From contig NZ_JACJSM010000031.1 of the NCBI RefSeq assembly GCF_014698145.1, forward strand, positions 1 to 57,450: a DNA stretch of 57,450 nucleotides. The letters run 5' to 3'. Below are positions 24,130 to 34,310 of the stretch, piece after piece. Position numbers and translations under genes: made by a program. Each line of letters begins with the position of its first letter. Position 1 is the stretch's first letter. Under the pieces are notes generated by a model. That model worked only from the letters and a program-made list of their open reading frames with translations, did not search any database and had not been told where the DNA came from. Source of the stretch: Oscillatoria sp. FACHB-1406 (lineage in GTDB: Bacteria; Cyanobacteriota; Cyanobacteriia; Cyanobacteriales; Spirulinaceae).

Positions 24130-24501
24130 TCAAGCCTTTTGGAGTTGGCTTAACTCCAATACATTGCCGTCGGGATCTCGCACGAATAGCGAAGAACGCC
24201 CCGAAGAACTCATTTGGAAAGGATAATGATGTTGGCTTAAAGTTGCGATCGCAACATTTAAATCTACCACCCCTAAAGCGATATGAGGATTGCGCCCCCA
24301 TTTTTCGGTGTTGTCGGGTTCGGTTTTCGCATTTTCGTCCGCGATTAAGTGAAGCTGATAATCGCCAATTTGATACCAAACACCGGCATAATTTAAGCCG
24401 CGATCGACTTTATTTAAGCCAAGAATTTTGCCATAAAATTGCTCGGCGCGGGCGATATCGGCAACAAGAATAGCAGTATGAAGGCATTGCTGAATTTGCA
24501 T
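24130..24501 (-). CDS. VOC (glyoxalase/bleomycin-resistance) family protein
   Basis: 123 residues, two beta-alpha-beta-beta-beta modules: QCLHTAILVADIARAEQFYG at the start and NPHIALGVVDLNVAIATLSQ in the middle, ending LFVRDPDGNVLELSQ. The His in LHTAILV, the His in LHLIADE and the Glu of VLELSQ match the metal-binding positions. Members include glyoxalase I, dioxygenases and antibiotic-binding proteins; the substrate is unknown. Confidence 0.88.
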   Translation of the reverse strand: MQIQQCLHTAILVADIARAEQFYGKILGLNKVDRGLNYAGVWYQIGDYQLHLIADENAKTEPDNTEKWGRNPHIALGVVDLNVAIATLSQHHYPFQMSSSGRSSLFVRDPDGNVLELSQLQKA

Positions 24502-24604
24502 GGGTTAAACCTCAAAAACCAGAGCTAACTTCAGTCTAACGCGCTAGAATGTTAAAGAAGAAATTTTACGCGATCGCTCGCACAATTCAGGAGCTTTTTA
24601 ACTC

Positions 24605-24817
24605 ATGTTTCTCGAAGGACTCTCACCCTTATTCAAAGAACTCGCTCAACAACCCCTCGCTTTTGTCGGCGGGTTCTTTGCGGGGGCTTTTCGACTTAAT
24701 CCTACCGAAGATCCGCTCCGAAGCTGGCTCGAGCAGCAAGGTGCAACGGTTTATCCCTCCACCTCCTCCGACCAAAACGGACGCAGTAGCGGTCCGCAAT
24801 CTATTGCGATTGATTAG
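24605..24817 (+). CDS. Small cyanobacterial protein with one hydrophobic segment
   Basis: 70 residues (MFLEGLSPLFKELAQQPLAF, hydrophobic stretch VGGFFAGAFRLNP, then EDPLRSWLEQQGATVY). The polar end and the hydrophobic start, ending in an acidic tail, look like a conserved short membrane-associated protein seen in many cyanobacteria; I cannot name it. The frame is preceded by GGAGC 14 bases upstream, a weak ribosome site. Confidence 0.6.
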   Translation: MFLEGLSPLFKELAQQPLAFVGGFFAGAFRLNPTEDPLRSWLEQQGATVYPSTSSDQNGRSSGPQSIAID

Positions 24818-24875
24818 CTTGATTTAGATCGAAAGCTGGGAGGAATTGAGCCTAACATCGAATTTTTATCTATAA

Positions 24876-24907
24876 CGGTAGGGACGTTCAATTGAACGTC
24901 CCTACCG
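24876..24907. repeat. Perfect 32-base palindrome
   Basis: CGGTAGGGACGTTCAA followed directly by its exact reverse complement. The same core, GTAGGGACGTT with A in place of C, forms the palindrome at 46983-47010. It lies between two convergent genes, 59 bases after the end of the small protein at 24605-24817 and 101 bases before the Tic20 gene end. Confidence 0.9.
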
Positions 24908-25008
24908 ATTAGCTAATCAACATCGAGTTCTTTGTAAGATTAAGTGTTTCGCCTTAAGTCTGTGCGAAGGTACAGTGCTGCTACCCTACATTTTTCCAAC
25001 GAGCGGGC

Positions 25009-25491
25009 TTAAGGGACTTGGGCGCGAACGGCTTCTGAAAATGCGGGAATCTCTGCATAGCGTCCGAGAAAAGACTGTACCATTGAGTAACCGCAAGCCG
25101 CGAGCGCGCCTAAAAAGATGACATTAGCGAGCGTTTCGACAATTAATGGCAGCGAACCTGCTAAAGGAGCAGCTATAAATCCAAATACTAAACTAATTAA
25201 AAACAATAAAATATCGATCAGGATCGCCTGCAAAGTATTAAACCGAATAAAGTGACTAATGCGTTCGTTCCTGACAACACCCATATAAAGGGCGAGAAAA
25301 ATAATAAAAGAAGCGAAAGGAATCGCACTCATCAGTTTGACAATCGGCAGAAGCGGAATCAAGATAATCCCAAAAAACGGAAATTGGCGAATTAGGAAAA
25401 CGCCAAATTCTAAAGCAGAAATTAACGGCAGCAAGTAAGGAAGGGCTGCAAAAATACGATCTTTGGTATCAATAGAGCCGCGCCAAGTCAC
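25009..25491 (-). CDS. Tic20-family membrane protein
   Basis: 160 residues, four hydrophobic segments (about 16-32, 38-54, 56-72, 88-112 and 117-138 with a split last pair). Family words are DRIFAALPYLLPLISALEFG and RFNTLQAILIDILLFL. Tic20 is the chloroplast inner-envelope import channel component; cyanobacterial homologues are inner-membrane proteins of uncertain role. Short, single gene with ATG 25491. Confidence 0.9.
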   Translation of the reverse strand: MTWRGSIDTKDRIFAALPYLLPLISALEFGVFLIRQFPFFGIILIPLLPIVKLMSAIPFASFIIFLALYMGVVRNERISHFIRFNTLQAILIDILLFLISLVFGFIAAPLAGSLPLIVETLANVIFLGALAACGYSMVQSFLGRYAEIPAFSEAVRAQVP

Positions 25492-25602
25492 GATCGGTTC
25501 TCCTTATATCAGCGAAACAAAATTGTAATGGAACTTCCCCTCCAAGATAACGCAGGCCGGAGCAGAAGAACCGATACGGGCAACAAAAGGGCGCGATCGC
25601 AT

Positions 25603-25800
25603 TCAATCGATATTCGTTAAACGAAAGCCCATCTGACATTCATACACTTCAGGGCGAGTGCGTTCGACCGAGCTTAAAGCATGACCGCAACCGAGTTTTC
25701 CATTGTGCCAGCGCGGTAAACCGCTTGTATTGGCAAACAAGCAACCCTGACAGACTTGCTTGGGAGAAATAACTTGTTGGTCGGTGAGAATGACTAACAT
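25603..25800 (-). CDS. Small four-cysteine cyanobacterial protein
   Basis: 65 residues from ATG 25800; an in-frame ATG at 25842 adds fourteen that look non-coding. Cysteines in VCQGCLF, KLGCGHAL and VYECQMGF suggest a metal-binding site. Probably a small conserved protein with no known role. Followed by 103 bases to the Tic20 start in the same direction. Confidence 0.65.
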   Translation of the reverse strand: MLVILTDQQVISPKQVCQGCLFANTSGLPRWHNGKLGCGHALSSVERTRPEVYECQMGFRLTNID

Positions 25801-25997
25801 AACCTTAGCCCCCTCTCTATCGCGATGTGTGAATAACTTCATCTCCCTTTATTTTAAGGGGAGTCGAGGAGAAAGCGGTCAAAATCGCTACACAGTGTAA
25901 TGTTCGTAAAGGAGGGGCATAAACTGCGTTAGGATTGTTGAGCAAGCTCGCTCGCAGCAAGAATTCACTCTCAGCATTCGTATCGAAATCAAGGGCT

Positions 25998-27281
25998 ATG
26001 ACTCAAACCAATCTCGATTTTCTGGCTCAAACCGACCCCGAGATCGCGGAAATTATTCAGTTAGAATTGCAACGGCAGCGCGATCGCTTGGAACTGATTG
26101 CCAGCGAAAATTTTACCTCACCGGCGGTTCTCGCGGCTCAAGGCTCGGTTCTCACTAATAAATATGCCGAAGGACTCCCCGGCAAACGCTACTATGGCGG
26201 TTGCGAATATGTCGATCGCGCCGAACAACTCGCGATCGATCGCGCCAAAAAACTCTTCGGGGCAAAAATGGCCAACGTCCAGCCCCACTCCGGCGCGCAG
26301 GCTAACTTTGCTGTCTTCCTCACCCTCCTCAATCCCGGCGATAAGATTCTGGGGATGAACCTATCCCACGGCGGACACCTGACCCACGGTTCCCCCGTCA
26401 ACGTTTCCGGTAAATGGTTCGAGGTCATCAGCTACGAAGTCAACCCAGAAACCGAATGCTTAGATTACGATCGCATCCGAGAAATCGCGCTTAAAGAACG
26501 CCCCAAACTGATTATTTGCGGCTACTCCGCCTATCCTCGCATCATCGACTTTGCTAAATTCCGCGAAATCGCCGATGAAGTCGATGCGTATTTGCTCGCC
26601 GATATCGCCCATATCGCTGGTTTGGTCGCCACCGGACATCATCCCAATCCCCTGCCGTACTGCGATGTCGTCACTACCACCACCCATAAAACCCTGCGCG
26701 GGCCGCGCGGCGGTTTGATTCTCAGTCGCGATGCCGAGTTAGGGAAAAAGTTGAATAAAGCCGTTTTTCCCGGCACTCAGGGCGGTCCTTTAGAACACGT
26801 TATTGCGGCTAAAGCGGTTGCCTTTGGCGAAGCCCTCAAGCCCGAATTTAAAACCTATTGCGGCCGCGTTATTGCTAACGCACAAAGCCTCGCTAACGGT
26901 TTAATCGATCGCGGTTTCAAAATCGTTTCCGGCGGTACGGATAATCATTTAATGTTGGTGGATTTGCGATCGATCGGCATGACGGGCAAACGCGCCGATG
27001 CGTTACTCGAAGGTGCAAATATCACCGCTAATAAAAATACCGTTCCCTTCGACCCCGAATCGCCCTTCGTGACTAGCGGTTTGCGCCTCGGTTCGCCCGC
27101 CGTCACGACGCGCGGACTGGATGAAGCCGAGTTTAAGGAAATCGCTAATATCATCGCCGATCGCCTGCTTAACCCCGACGATGAAAGCATTGCCAGCGAT
27201 TGTCGAAGTCGAGTCGCGCAATTGTGCGATCGCTTCCCGCTTTATCCGCACCTGCGAATTCCCGTTCCTGCCTTCTCTTAA
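25998..27281 (+). CDS. glyA: Serine hydroxymethyltransferase
   Basis: 427 residues from ATG 25998, chosen because the family begins here (MTQTNLDFL). The 63 upstream in-frame bases look untranslated. The PLP lysine sits in [16 protein letters not shown], with [27 protein letters not shown] and [11 protein letters not shown] also matching. It converts serine and tetrahydrofolate to glycine and methylene-tetrahydrofolate, supplying one-carbon units for thymidylate (ThyX is downstream in this window) and purine synthesis. Confidence 0.97.
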   Translation: MTQTNLDFLAQTDPEIAEIIQLELQRQRDRLELIASENFTSPAVLAAQGSVLTNKYAEGLPGKRYYGGCEYVDRAEQLAIDRAKKLFGAKMANVQPHSGAQANFAVFLTLLNPGDKILGMNLSHGGHLTHGSPVNVSGKWFEVISYEVNPETECLDYDRIREIALKERPKLIICGYSAYPRIIDFAKFREIADEVDAYLLADIAHIAGLVATGHHPNPLPYCDVVTTTTHKTLRGPRGGLILSRDAELGKKLNKAVFPGTQGGPLEHVIAAKAVAFGEALKPEFKTYCGRVIANAQSLANGLIDRGFKIVSGGTDNHLMLVDLRSIGMTGKRADALLEGANITANKNTVPFDPESPFVTSGLRLGSPAVTTRGLDEAEFKEIANIIADRLLNPDDESIASDCRSRVAQLCDRFPLYPHLRIPVPAFS

Positions 27282-27352
27282 AAGAGGGGACGAAAGCACT
27301 TAAGACTTCAGTCTTCCCTTGGATGGTTGACAAATAAAGTTTAATATGTATA

Positions 27353-27377
27353 AAAGGGGGGCGCAAGCCCCTCTTCT
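27353..27377. terminator. Terminator-like hairpin after glyA
   Basis: AGGGGGGC-GCAA-GCCCCTCT forms a GC-rich stem with a tetraloop. It is flanked by T and A runs, so it could act on either strand. Lies 72 bases past the glyA stop. Confidence 0.5.
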
Positions 27378-27524
27378 GTCCGAGGGAAAATAAATTGAGC
27401 CGACGATAATCTTTCAACTCGATCGCACAATCACTCCCAACTTGCCTCGATAATCGCGTTAGGGTTATCTATAGATGAGGTCGAGCTTAATCGCTCGTAA
27501 AAATCACATAGAATCATAAAACTG

Positions 27525-28418
27525 ATGGCTGCAACGACTCGCGCTCCGAAAACCTGGACTTGGAAGGGATTCAAGATCGGCTACCAACAACAAGGCAACG
27601 CAGGGCCCGCTGTCGTCCTCATTCACGGTTTTGGTGCAACCTGGGGACATTGGCGGAAAAACCTACCCGTTTTAGGTCAAACTTGCCGCTGTTATGCTCT
27701 CGATCTTCTCGGTTTCGGCGCTTCAGATAAACCGAAACCGGGTGCGGAAATCGATTATACTTTTGAAACTTGGGGACAACAAGTCGCTGATTTTTGTCGA
27801 GAAGTCGCGGGCAGCCCGGTTCTGCTCGTCGGCAATTCTATAGGTTGCATCGTCGTCCTACAAACTGCGGTCGATAATCCCGACTTAGTTTTAGGAGTGT
27901 GTTTGATTAACTGTTCCCTGCGACTCTTGCACGATCGCAAGCGGAGCGAACTGGCTTGGTATCGGCGTGCGGGCGCGCCTTGGCTGCAACGAACTTTGCA
28001 GATTCGCCAACTGGGGTATTTCTTCTTCCGAAAACTCGCCCAACCCAACGTCGTGCGGAAAATCTTGTTACGAGCTTATCGCCGCCCCGAAGCCGTCACC
28101 GACGAGTTAGTTGAAATGCTGATGGAACCGGCAGGCGATCGCGGCGCAGCCGACGTATTCTTAGCTTTTACGAGCTACTCCCAAGGTCCGCTTCCCGAAG
28201 ATTTATTACCCCGTCTTTCCTGTCGCGCTTTGGTTCTTTGGGGGAGCGAAGATCCTTGGGAACCGATCGCAGCAGGCCGTAAATTTACGGAGTTTGTTAC
28301 CGTCGATCGCTTTATCGAACTGGCAGGATTGGGTCATTGTCCCCAAGATGAAGCCCCAGAAATCGTCAATCCCATTCTCCAGGACTGGCTCGAGAGAACT
28401 TCCCTCTCGCTGCGATAA
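27525..28418 (+). CDS. Alpha/beta hydrolase, chlorophyll dephytylase/pheophytinase-like
   Basis: 297 residues. VVLIHGFGATWGHWRKNL (oxyanion), LVGNSIGCIVVLQ (nucleophile Ser near 104), LVLWGSEDPWEP (Asp) and ELAGLGHCPQDEAPE (His). The GNSIGG-type elbow and the ALDLLGFGASDKP segment are shared with chlorophyll dephytylase and pheophytin pheophorbide hydrolase, which remove the phytol tail. Substrate is inferred only. Cytoplasmic or membrane-peripheral; no signal sequence. One hundred and twenty-three bases upstream of the LOV protein gene in the same direction. Confidence 0.85.
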   Translation: MAATTRAPKTWTWKGFKIGYQQQGNAGPAVVLIHGFGATWGHWRKNLPVLGQTCRCYALDLLGFGASDKPKPGAEIDYTFETWGQQVADFCREVAGSPVLLVGNSIGCIVVLQTAVDNPDLVLGVCLINCSLRLLHDRKRSELAWYRRAGAPWLQRTLQIRQLGYFFFRKLAQPNVVRKILLRAYRRPEAVTDELVEMLMEPAGDRGAADVFLAFTSYSQGPLPEDLLPRLSCRALVLWGSEDPWEPIAAGRKFTEFVTVDRFIELAGLGHCPQDEAPEIVNPILQDWLERTSLSLR

Positions 28419-28541
28419 GTCGAGCAATTTTGCGGTTTTCACTAACAGCTAAAGAGTGCAATCCTAATAATTAAGAGCGATCGACCAAACAATGATTGGT
28501 GGCAGTGGAATTAAGCCGCGCGCTCCAAATCCCATAAAGAT

Positions 28542-31508
28542 ATGCTGTTGAGTCAACTGTCCCTCACCCTCAAGCTGCTGAGTGCGGGTCTTTCGAGCCA
28601 ATGGGCAGAAGTAAGTCGTGCTTTTAGGCTAGGAACGGCAGCCCTTTTCCTAGCCCTGACCGCGATCCATCGATATTCAACCCAAAAAGGACAAAGGGTG
28701 CAATCCCCTCACCCCGCTGAAAGATTTGTGAGATTTCCATCAGTCCCCCTAGCAAAAGACGAGCAATTGCATCTCCTGCAACGCGCGATCGAAGCCAGCA
28801 GCAGTGGGGTAGTGATTTGCGATGCCCGAGCAGACGATCTCCCAATTGTTTATCTCAATGCCAAATTTGAGGAACTCACTGGCTACTCGCGAGCGGAGGT
28901 ATTGGGGAAAAACTGTCGCTTTCTTCAAAAGGGCGATCGCGCGCAGCCCTCGCTAGACATCATTCGCCGCGCTCTGCGAGAGGGGCAAGATTGTCATACG
29001 ATTCTCCGCAACTATCGTAAAGATGGCAGCCTATTTTGGAACGAACTTTACCTCGCCCCCGTGCGCGACAACCACGGCACTCTAACTCACTTTATCGGCA
29101 TCCAAACTGATGTTAGCGAACGCCAACAACTCCTCGAAAACCTGCACGCTTCCCAAGAACGCCTCAGCGCGATCTTAGAACTCGCCAGCGATGCGATTAT
29201 TTCGGCAGATAGTACGGGGCGAATCGAACTGTTCAATCAAGCTGCCGAACGCCTCTTCGGTTACCAACGCGACGCAATTTTAGGTCAACCCTTAGAAAAA
29301 TTGTTGCCCGATGGCGATCGCATTTTGCACGTACCCGCATCCGCCCTTCTACCGTCACAATCCCTGGAAATGAGAGCGCGCCACCAAGATGGCAGCGAAT
29401 TTCTGGCGGAAGTTTCAATGTCTCAATTGGAACTCCAAGAAGGCAAAATTTTGACGATCATTTTACGCGATATTACAGCTTATAAAAAAGCCGAGGAAGC
29501 TCTGCTCGATAGCAAAGCGCAATTGAGTGCTATTCTCAACGCGACTTCCGATGGTCTAGTCGTTCTCGACGATCGAGGCTCCATTCGTTTTGCCAATCCC
29601 GCCGCCGCTAATCTTTTTGGCCGTTCCATCTCCCAACTGCTCAATTGGGATTTAGGCTTGCCGTTCATTAGTTGCGAATGGGTTGAAATTGCACTCGTCC
29701 AACCCTCAAAAAAAATTGTCGTTGCTGAGATGCAAGTTACAGAAACAACTTGGGATCGAGAAAGGGTTTATTTAGTTTCCCTGAGAGATATTACCCAGCG
29801 CAAGCACGCTGAAGAGCAACTTCGCGAGAGCGAGGAAAAATATAGAAGGATTGTTGAAACAGCCGCTGAGGGCATTTGGACGATCGATCGCGACCACAAT
29901 ACGACCTTTGTCAATTCTCAGATGGCTGAAATGGTCGGTTATTCAGTCGCAGAAATGAAAGGCAAGAACATCTTTGACTTTATCGACTCCAGCCAAGATG
30001 CTCTGATGAAAAGACATCTTTTGCGCCGCCATAAAAAGACCGAAGAAAAGTACGATTTTCAACTCCGCCGTAAAGATGGTAGCCTCTTTTGGGTTGCGAT
30101 TTCAACTCGCCCGCTTTTCGACAGCGACGGTCACTATGCCGGAGCCTTGAAGATGATAGCCGACATCAACGATCGCAAGCAAGCCGAAGCGCAACTGAGA
30201 TACAACGCTTATTACGACCCGCTTACGAATTTACCCAACCGCACCCTTTTCCTCGAACGCTTAGCCCATACAATTCGACGTTCGCGACGGCGCAGTGGCT
30301 ATCCGTATGCCGTCTTTTTCCTAGATCTCGATGACTTTAAAGTGGTCAATGACAGTCTCGGGCATATGATGGGAGACCAGTTATTAGTTGCGATCGCGCG
30401 CCGTCTCGAATCCTGTCTGCAACCGAGCGAAATTCTAGCCCGCTTGGGGGGAGACGAATTTACCATCCTCACCGAAGGACTCAGAAATCGTCAGGATGTC
30501 ATTTCTATCGCCCAAAAAATTCATCGCGCCTTTCGAGCGCCGCTTTACTTGCAAGAGCGGGATTTGTTCATTAATGTCAGCATCGGCATTGCCTTCGGGA
30601 ATCCAGACTACACTTATTCTGAAGAACTGTTGCGAGATGCAGATGCTGCCATGTATAGCGCTAAAGCCAGTGGTAAAGGTCGTTACGCGATTTTCGATCG
30701 CGAAATGCACGAAACCGTTTTAATGCGCTTCCAACTCGAAACCGATTTGCGACTTGCGCTCGAGCGTCAAGAGTTTCTCCTGTACTACCAACCGATTTTC
30801 GATCTGGCTTCCGGTCATCTGGCGGGATTTGAGGCTCTGGTACGCTGGCAGCACCCGGAGCGCGGTTTTATCGGTCCCCAGGAGTTTATCCCCGTCGCGG
30901 AACAAACGGGTTTTATCGTTCCGCTGGGCTGGTGGATTTTGCAAGAAGCGTGCGCTCAAATTGCAAGCTGGCAAAAGCAATTCGCTTGCAAGCAACCTTT
31001 AACCATTGCAGTTAACCTTTCCGGCAAACAACTGAAAGAAGCGGATATCGTCAAGCGCGTTAGAAATATTCTCGAGCAAACGGAACTCGAAGGGAGCGCT
31101 CTCAAGCTCGAGATGGTGGAAAGTTTGTTGATGGAAGATACCGAAGCAACTTTGCAAACCCTCGCGCAACTCAGAGCGATGCAGGTGCAATTAGTAATCG
31201 ATGACTTTGGGACGGGCTATTCCTCGTTGAGCTACTTGCACCGCTTTCCTGTTAGCGCCTTGAAAATCGATCGCTCCTTTGTTCTCGGACTCGAGCGCGA
31301 TAGCGATAACGGTGAAATTATTAAGGCTGTCGCCAGTCTCGCCCGAGCCTTAAAGATGAATACCATCGCCGAAGGCATCGAAACTAAGGAACAACTCGCC
31401 TACATAAAAGGCATCGGATGTCAATACGGGCAGGGCTATCTTTTTGCGCGTCCTCTCGAGCCGCAAGCTGCTGCCGCGTTGATTTCGCGATCGCTACTCG
31501 ATGAATGA
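28542..31508 (+). CDS. LOV-PAS-GGDEF-EAL signalling protein
   Basis: 988 residues. A short hydrophobic N-terminus (about 25-43) is followed by a LOV-type PAS (about 80-195) with the photoactive motif GKNCRFLQ (Cys about 125). Three further PAS domains (about 205-315, 322-420, 430-555) precede GGDEF (RLGGDEFTIL, about 645) and EAL. The I-site RxxD five residues before GGDEF is absent. EAL keeps FEALVRW, NLSGKQL, LEMVES, DDFGTGYSSL, KIDRSF and AEGIET, so both synthase and phosphodiesterase activities are possible. The expected output is blue-light control of cyclic-di-GMP. ATG 28542; single gene. Confidence 0.93.
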   Translation: MLLSQLSLTLKLLSAGLSSQWAEVSRAFRLGTAALFLALTAIHRYSTQKGQRVQSPHPAERFVRFPSVPLAKDEQLHLLQRAIEASSSGVVICDARADDLPIVYLNAKFEELTGYSRAEVLGKNCRFLQKGDRAQPSLDIIRRALREGQDCHTILRNYRKDGSLFWNELYLAPVRDNHGTLTHFIGIQTDVSERQQLLENLHASQERLSAILELASDAIISADSTGRIELFNQAAERLFGYQRDAILGQPLEKLLPDGDRILHVPASALLPSQSLEMRARHQDGSEFLAEVSMSQLELQEGKILTIILRDITAYKKAEEALLDSKAQLSAILNATSDGLVVLDDRGSIRFANPAAANLFGRSISQLLNWDLGLPFISCEWVEIALVQPSKKIVVAEMQVTETTWDRERVYLVSLRDITQRKHAEEQLRESEEKYRRIVETAAEGIWTIDRDHNTTFVNSQMAEMVGYSVAEMKGKNIFDFIDSSQDALMKRHLLRRHKKTEEKYDFQLRRKDGSLFWVAISTRPLFDSDGHYAGALKMIADINDRKQAEAQLRYNAYYDPLTNLPNRTLFLERLAHTIRRSRRRSGYPYAVFFLDLDDFKVVNDSLGHMMGDQLLVAIARRLESCLQPSEILARLGGDEFTILTEGLRNRQDVISIAQKIHRAFRAPLYLQERDLFINVSIGIAFGNPDYTYSEELLRDADAAMYSAKASGKGRYAIFDREMHETVLMRFQLETDLRLALERQEFLLYYQPIFDLASGHLAGFEALVRWQHPERGFIGPQEFIPVAEQTGFIVPLGWWILQEACAQIASWQKQFACKQPLTIAVNLSGKQLKEADIVKRVRNILEQTELEGSALKLEMVESLLMEDTEATLQTLAQLRAMQVQLVIDDFGTGYSSLSYLHRFPVSALKIDRSFVLGLERDSDNGEIIKAVASLARALKMNTIAEGIETKEQLAYIKGIGCQYGQGYLFARPLEPQAAAALISRSLLDE

Positions 31509-31564
31509 TTAAATGATCTTCAAGTGCAACAGTGTCCTGCCAAGCGAATTGAATCTCAAAGCGA

Positions 31565-32080
31565 TTATCGCCTTCCGATTTTATGACGGTGGCGCAACTC
31601 TGAAATCAGGCGAACGCTGAGAACATAACTACCGATCGCTGCAACGACACCGACGAGCGCACAGCCCAGCATCATTGTACCGAGAAAGTTCGCCCCTAAG
31701 TGCCAAATCTCCGAGGAAGTCCAATCGAGATCGTCAATGGAAAAATCGTGCCAACCCGTTATCCATTGTCCGACTTTAAAGTTGAAGGCGAAAATAGGGA
31801 CGTAAGTGAAAGGGTTACTCACCCACGTTGCTGCCGCCGCTGCAATCTTATTCCCCCGCGTCGCGGTGGCTAAGACGACAGCGATAACAATTTGCAAGCC
31901 CAACCAGGGAAAAGAACCTGCAAAGACACCGCAAGCCACACCGCGCGCGATCGCATCAGGTGTTCCTTGCAGTCGCAACAATCGATAATAATAGTAGCGC
32001 CAATGTCGCCGCCATCCTTGCAATTTGGACTCAGGACGGCGTTGAATAGGGACTTGTGTTTTTAGCGACGAACGGTGCAT
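31565..32080 (-). CDS. DUF2062 membrane protein
   Basis: 171 residues from ATG 32080 (TTG 32101 would add seven). The DUF2062 core is GTPDAIARGVACGVFAGSF, FPWLGLQIVIAVVLATATRG and SNPFTYVPIFAFNFKVG, with three TM segments. Unknown biochemical role; members occur beside glycosyltransferases or lipid enzymes in other bacteria, but none adjoins here. Converges on the LOV gene. Confidence 0.88.
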   Translation of the reverse strand: MHRSSLKTQVPIQRRPESKLQGWRRHWRYYYYRLLRLQGTPDAIARGVACGVFAGSFPWLGLQIVIAVVLATATRGNKIAAAAATWVSNPFTYVPIFAFNFKVGQWITGWHDFSIDDLDWTSSEIWHLGANFLGTMMLGCALVGVVAAIGSYVLSVRLISELRHRHKIGRR

Positions 32081-32360
32081 ACGAAAAAGCTTGAAGCCCA
32101 ACCGACTTCAACAAGGCGCAATCTACCAACTTAATAAAATTTTAACGAAAATTTATGGGATTCGTCGGGACAGCCCTCGCCTTTATATTAAGTAACGTAC
32201 ATTCACTCGTAATTAGCACTCTATCGGATGGCGCACTCTATCGCCGTTGACGGATGACTGGGCAAGTCGCAGAAAGAAGAAGCCTAAAGAGCAATCTTCG
32301 ACGGTTGCAACCTGCTACAATCTTAAGCCTGAACGCTAAGATAGACTTTTCTCAATCGCA

Positions 32361-34022
32361 ATGCTACACGGGCTTTCTCTGTTCCCCAAACGCTTTCAAT
32401 CGTTGGCTAAATACTTGGGTTTGTTTGGTTTGTGCTTTCTCCTCGCTGTCGGGTGTAATGGCAAACAACAAACTTCCGCGCCATCACCCTCGACAAGCGC
32501 ATCGAGTGGGGCAGGAAGCGATCGCGTTACTGTGGGGATGACGGTTAAACCCCGTACCTTAGATCCTGCCGATAGCTATGAAATCGCAGGCTTAAATCTC
32601 ATTTATAATCTCGGCGACACCCTCTACACCTACGAACCCGGAACCACCAACCTCAAACCGCAACTGGCAAAGGAAATGCCGAAAATTAGCGCCGATGGGC
32701 TAACCTATACCATTCCCCTGCGCGAAAATGTCACCTTTCAAGATGGTACGCCCTTTAATGCCGAAGCAATGGCATTTTCCTTAAAACGGTTTATTGAAAA
32801 TGGCGGAAAACCTTCTTTCCTCTTAAAAGATGTGGTTGAAGAAGTCAAAGCAACCGGAGCGAATGAGTTAAGCGTAAAGCTCAAACAACCCTTCTCAGCT
32901 TTTACTGCTGTCTTAGCGTATGCCGGAACTTGCGCGGTTTCACCTAAAGCTTATGAGCTTGGATCCGGAAAATTTAGTCCCAGTCAGTTTGTCGGCACTG
33001 GCCCTTATAAATTAGCAGAATTTAGCAGCGATTCGATTCGGCTGACTCCTTATGAAAATTATTGGGGAGAAAAACCGAAAAATGGAGGGATCGATCTGCA
33101 AATTTACGGGGATAATTCAGCAAATTTGTTTAATGCTTTCCGCACGGGCGCGATCGATATTGCTTATCAATCTATAGAACCGGAACAATTAAAAAGTTTG
33201 TCCGATGGGGCAGAAAAAGGTCAATGGCAAGCGGTTGAAGCATCGGGAACGGCCGTCAATTTCTTAGCGCTCAATCGCAAGCAAGCACCGCTCGATAAGC
33301 TCGAAGTTCGTCAAGCAATTGCTGCTTTAATCGATCGCAACTTAATCCGCGATCGCGTATTTCAAGGTGAAGCCGAACCCCTCTACAGTTTGATTCCCAC
33401 AACTTTTGATGTTTCTCAGCCCAGCTTTGAGAAAGCTTACGGCAATGCCAACATTGCCAAAGCTAACGAATTGCTCGCTAAAGCGGGATATTCGGCTCAA
33501 AATCCTGCTGTCGTTCAACTTTGGTATCCCTCGAGTTCTACACCGCGTAGTTTAGTAGCTGCTACTCTCAAAGCTTATGCCGAAAAAGAGTTAGGCGGTG
33601 CTTTGAAGTTTGAACCTCAAGCGGTGGAAGGCGCAACCTTCTTTAAAAATGTAGCCGATGGCATTTATGCCGCAACCTTATCGAACTGGTATCCCGATTT
33701 TCTCGATCCAGATAATTACATTAACCCTCTAGTCGCTTGCAGTAAAGGAACTGAAACGGAAGGCTGTACGGAAGGCGGCGCGAAAAGTCAAGGTTCTTCT
33801 TACTGGAACAAAGATGTTAATGAGGAGATTCAGCAACAGCGTAAGGAAAAAGATGCTGCCAAACGTAAGGAAATTTTCGCTAAAATTCAAGAGCAAATTG
33901 CTGCCGATGTTCCCTACATTCCTCTCTGGCAAAATAAAGAGTATATTTTCGTGAAAAATGGCGTGGAAGGCGTAAAACTCAATCCTGCTCAAAGCATTCC
34001 CTTTGCATCAATTAAAAAATAG
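32361..34022 (+). CDS. Peptide/nickel-type ABC solute-binding lipoprotein
   Basis: 553 residues. A lipobox at LLAVGC (Cys 32) marks a periplasmic lipoprotein. The family-5 SBP body follows (TVGMTVKPRTLDPADSYE, TYTIPLRENVTFQDGTPFNAE, VGTGPYKLAEF, RTGAIDIAYQS, LRSLVAATLKAYAEK). It would bind an oligopeptide or similar solute. The permease and ATPase are not adjacent. Length is normal. Confidence 0.93.
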   Translation: MLHGLSLFPKRFQSLAKYLGLFGLCFLLAVGCNGKQQTSAPSPSTSASSGAGSDRVTVGMTVKPRTLDPADSYEIAGLNLIYNLGDTLYTYEPGTTNLKPQLAKEMPKISADGLTYTIPLRENVTFQDGTPFNAEAMAFSLKRFIENGGKPSFLLKDVVEEVKATGANELSVKLKQPFSAFTAVLAYAGTCAVSPKAYELGSGKFSPSQFVGTGPYKLAEFSSDSIRLTPYENYWGEKPKNGGIDLQIYGDNSANLFNAFRTGAIDIAYQSIEPEQLKSLSDGAEKGQWQAVEASGTAVNFLALNRKQAPLDKLEVRQAIAALIDRNLIRDRVFQGEAEPLYSLIPTTFDVSQPSFEKAYGNANIAKANELLAKAGYSAQNPAVVQLWYPSSSTPRSLVAATLKAYAEKELGGALKFEPQAVEGATFFKNVADGIYAATLSNWYPDFLDPDNYINPLVACSKGTETEGCTEGGAKSQGSSYWNKDVNEEIQQQRKEKDAAKRKEIFAKIQEQIAADVPYIPLWQNKEYIFVKNGVEGVKLNPAQSIPFASIKK

Positions 34023-34041
34023 TTAAATAATGGATAATGGA

Positions 34042-34156
34042 TGAATGGCACTGACTTAAGGCTGGTGGGCGCTGCCCACCCTACGAAATTATTTGTAGAG
34101 ACGTTGTATACAACGTCTCTACAGGCGATTTTTCAATTCTTATTTCAGTGCCATTC
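34042..34156. repeat. MITE-like element, family C, copy 2
   Basis: Left terminus TGAATGGCACTGACTTAAGG; right terminus ATTTCAGTGCCATTCG. The same perfect 28-base palindrome as copy 1 is at 34095-34122, and a GGTGGGCGCTGCCCACC hairpin precedes it. Starts about 20 bases after the SBP gene stop. Confidence 0.85.
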
Positions 34157-34310
34157 GACAATGGATAATTGATAATGAAATTCCTTTTGGAACCTCCGAA
34201 AACCCGGATTCAGAACCGATTTTCTAAGTTTCGAGAGAGGGTAGCGATCCAATGCCAACCCTTCAATCTTTAGAACTGCCTCAACGTTATCAATTATCCA
34301 TTAGGAATTA

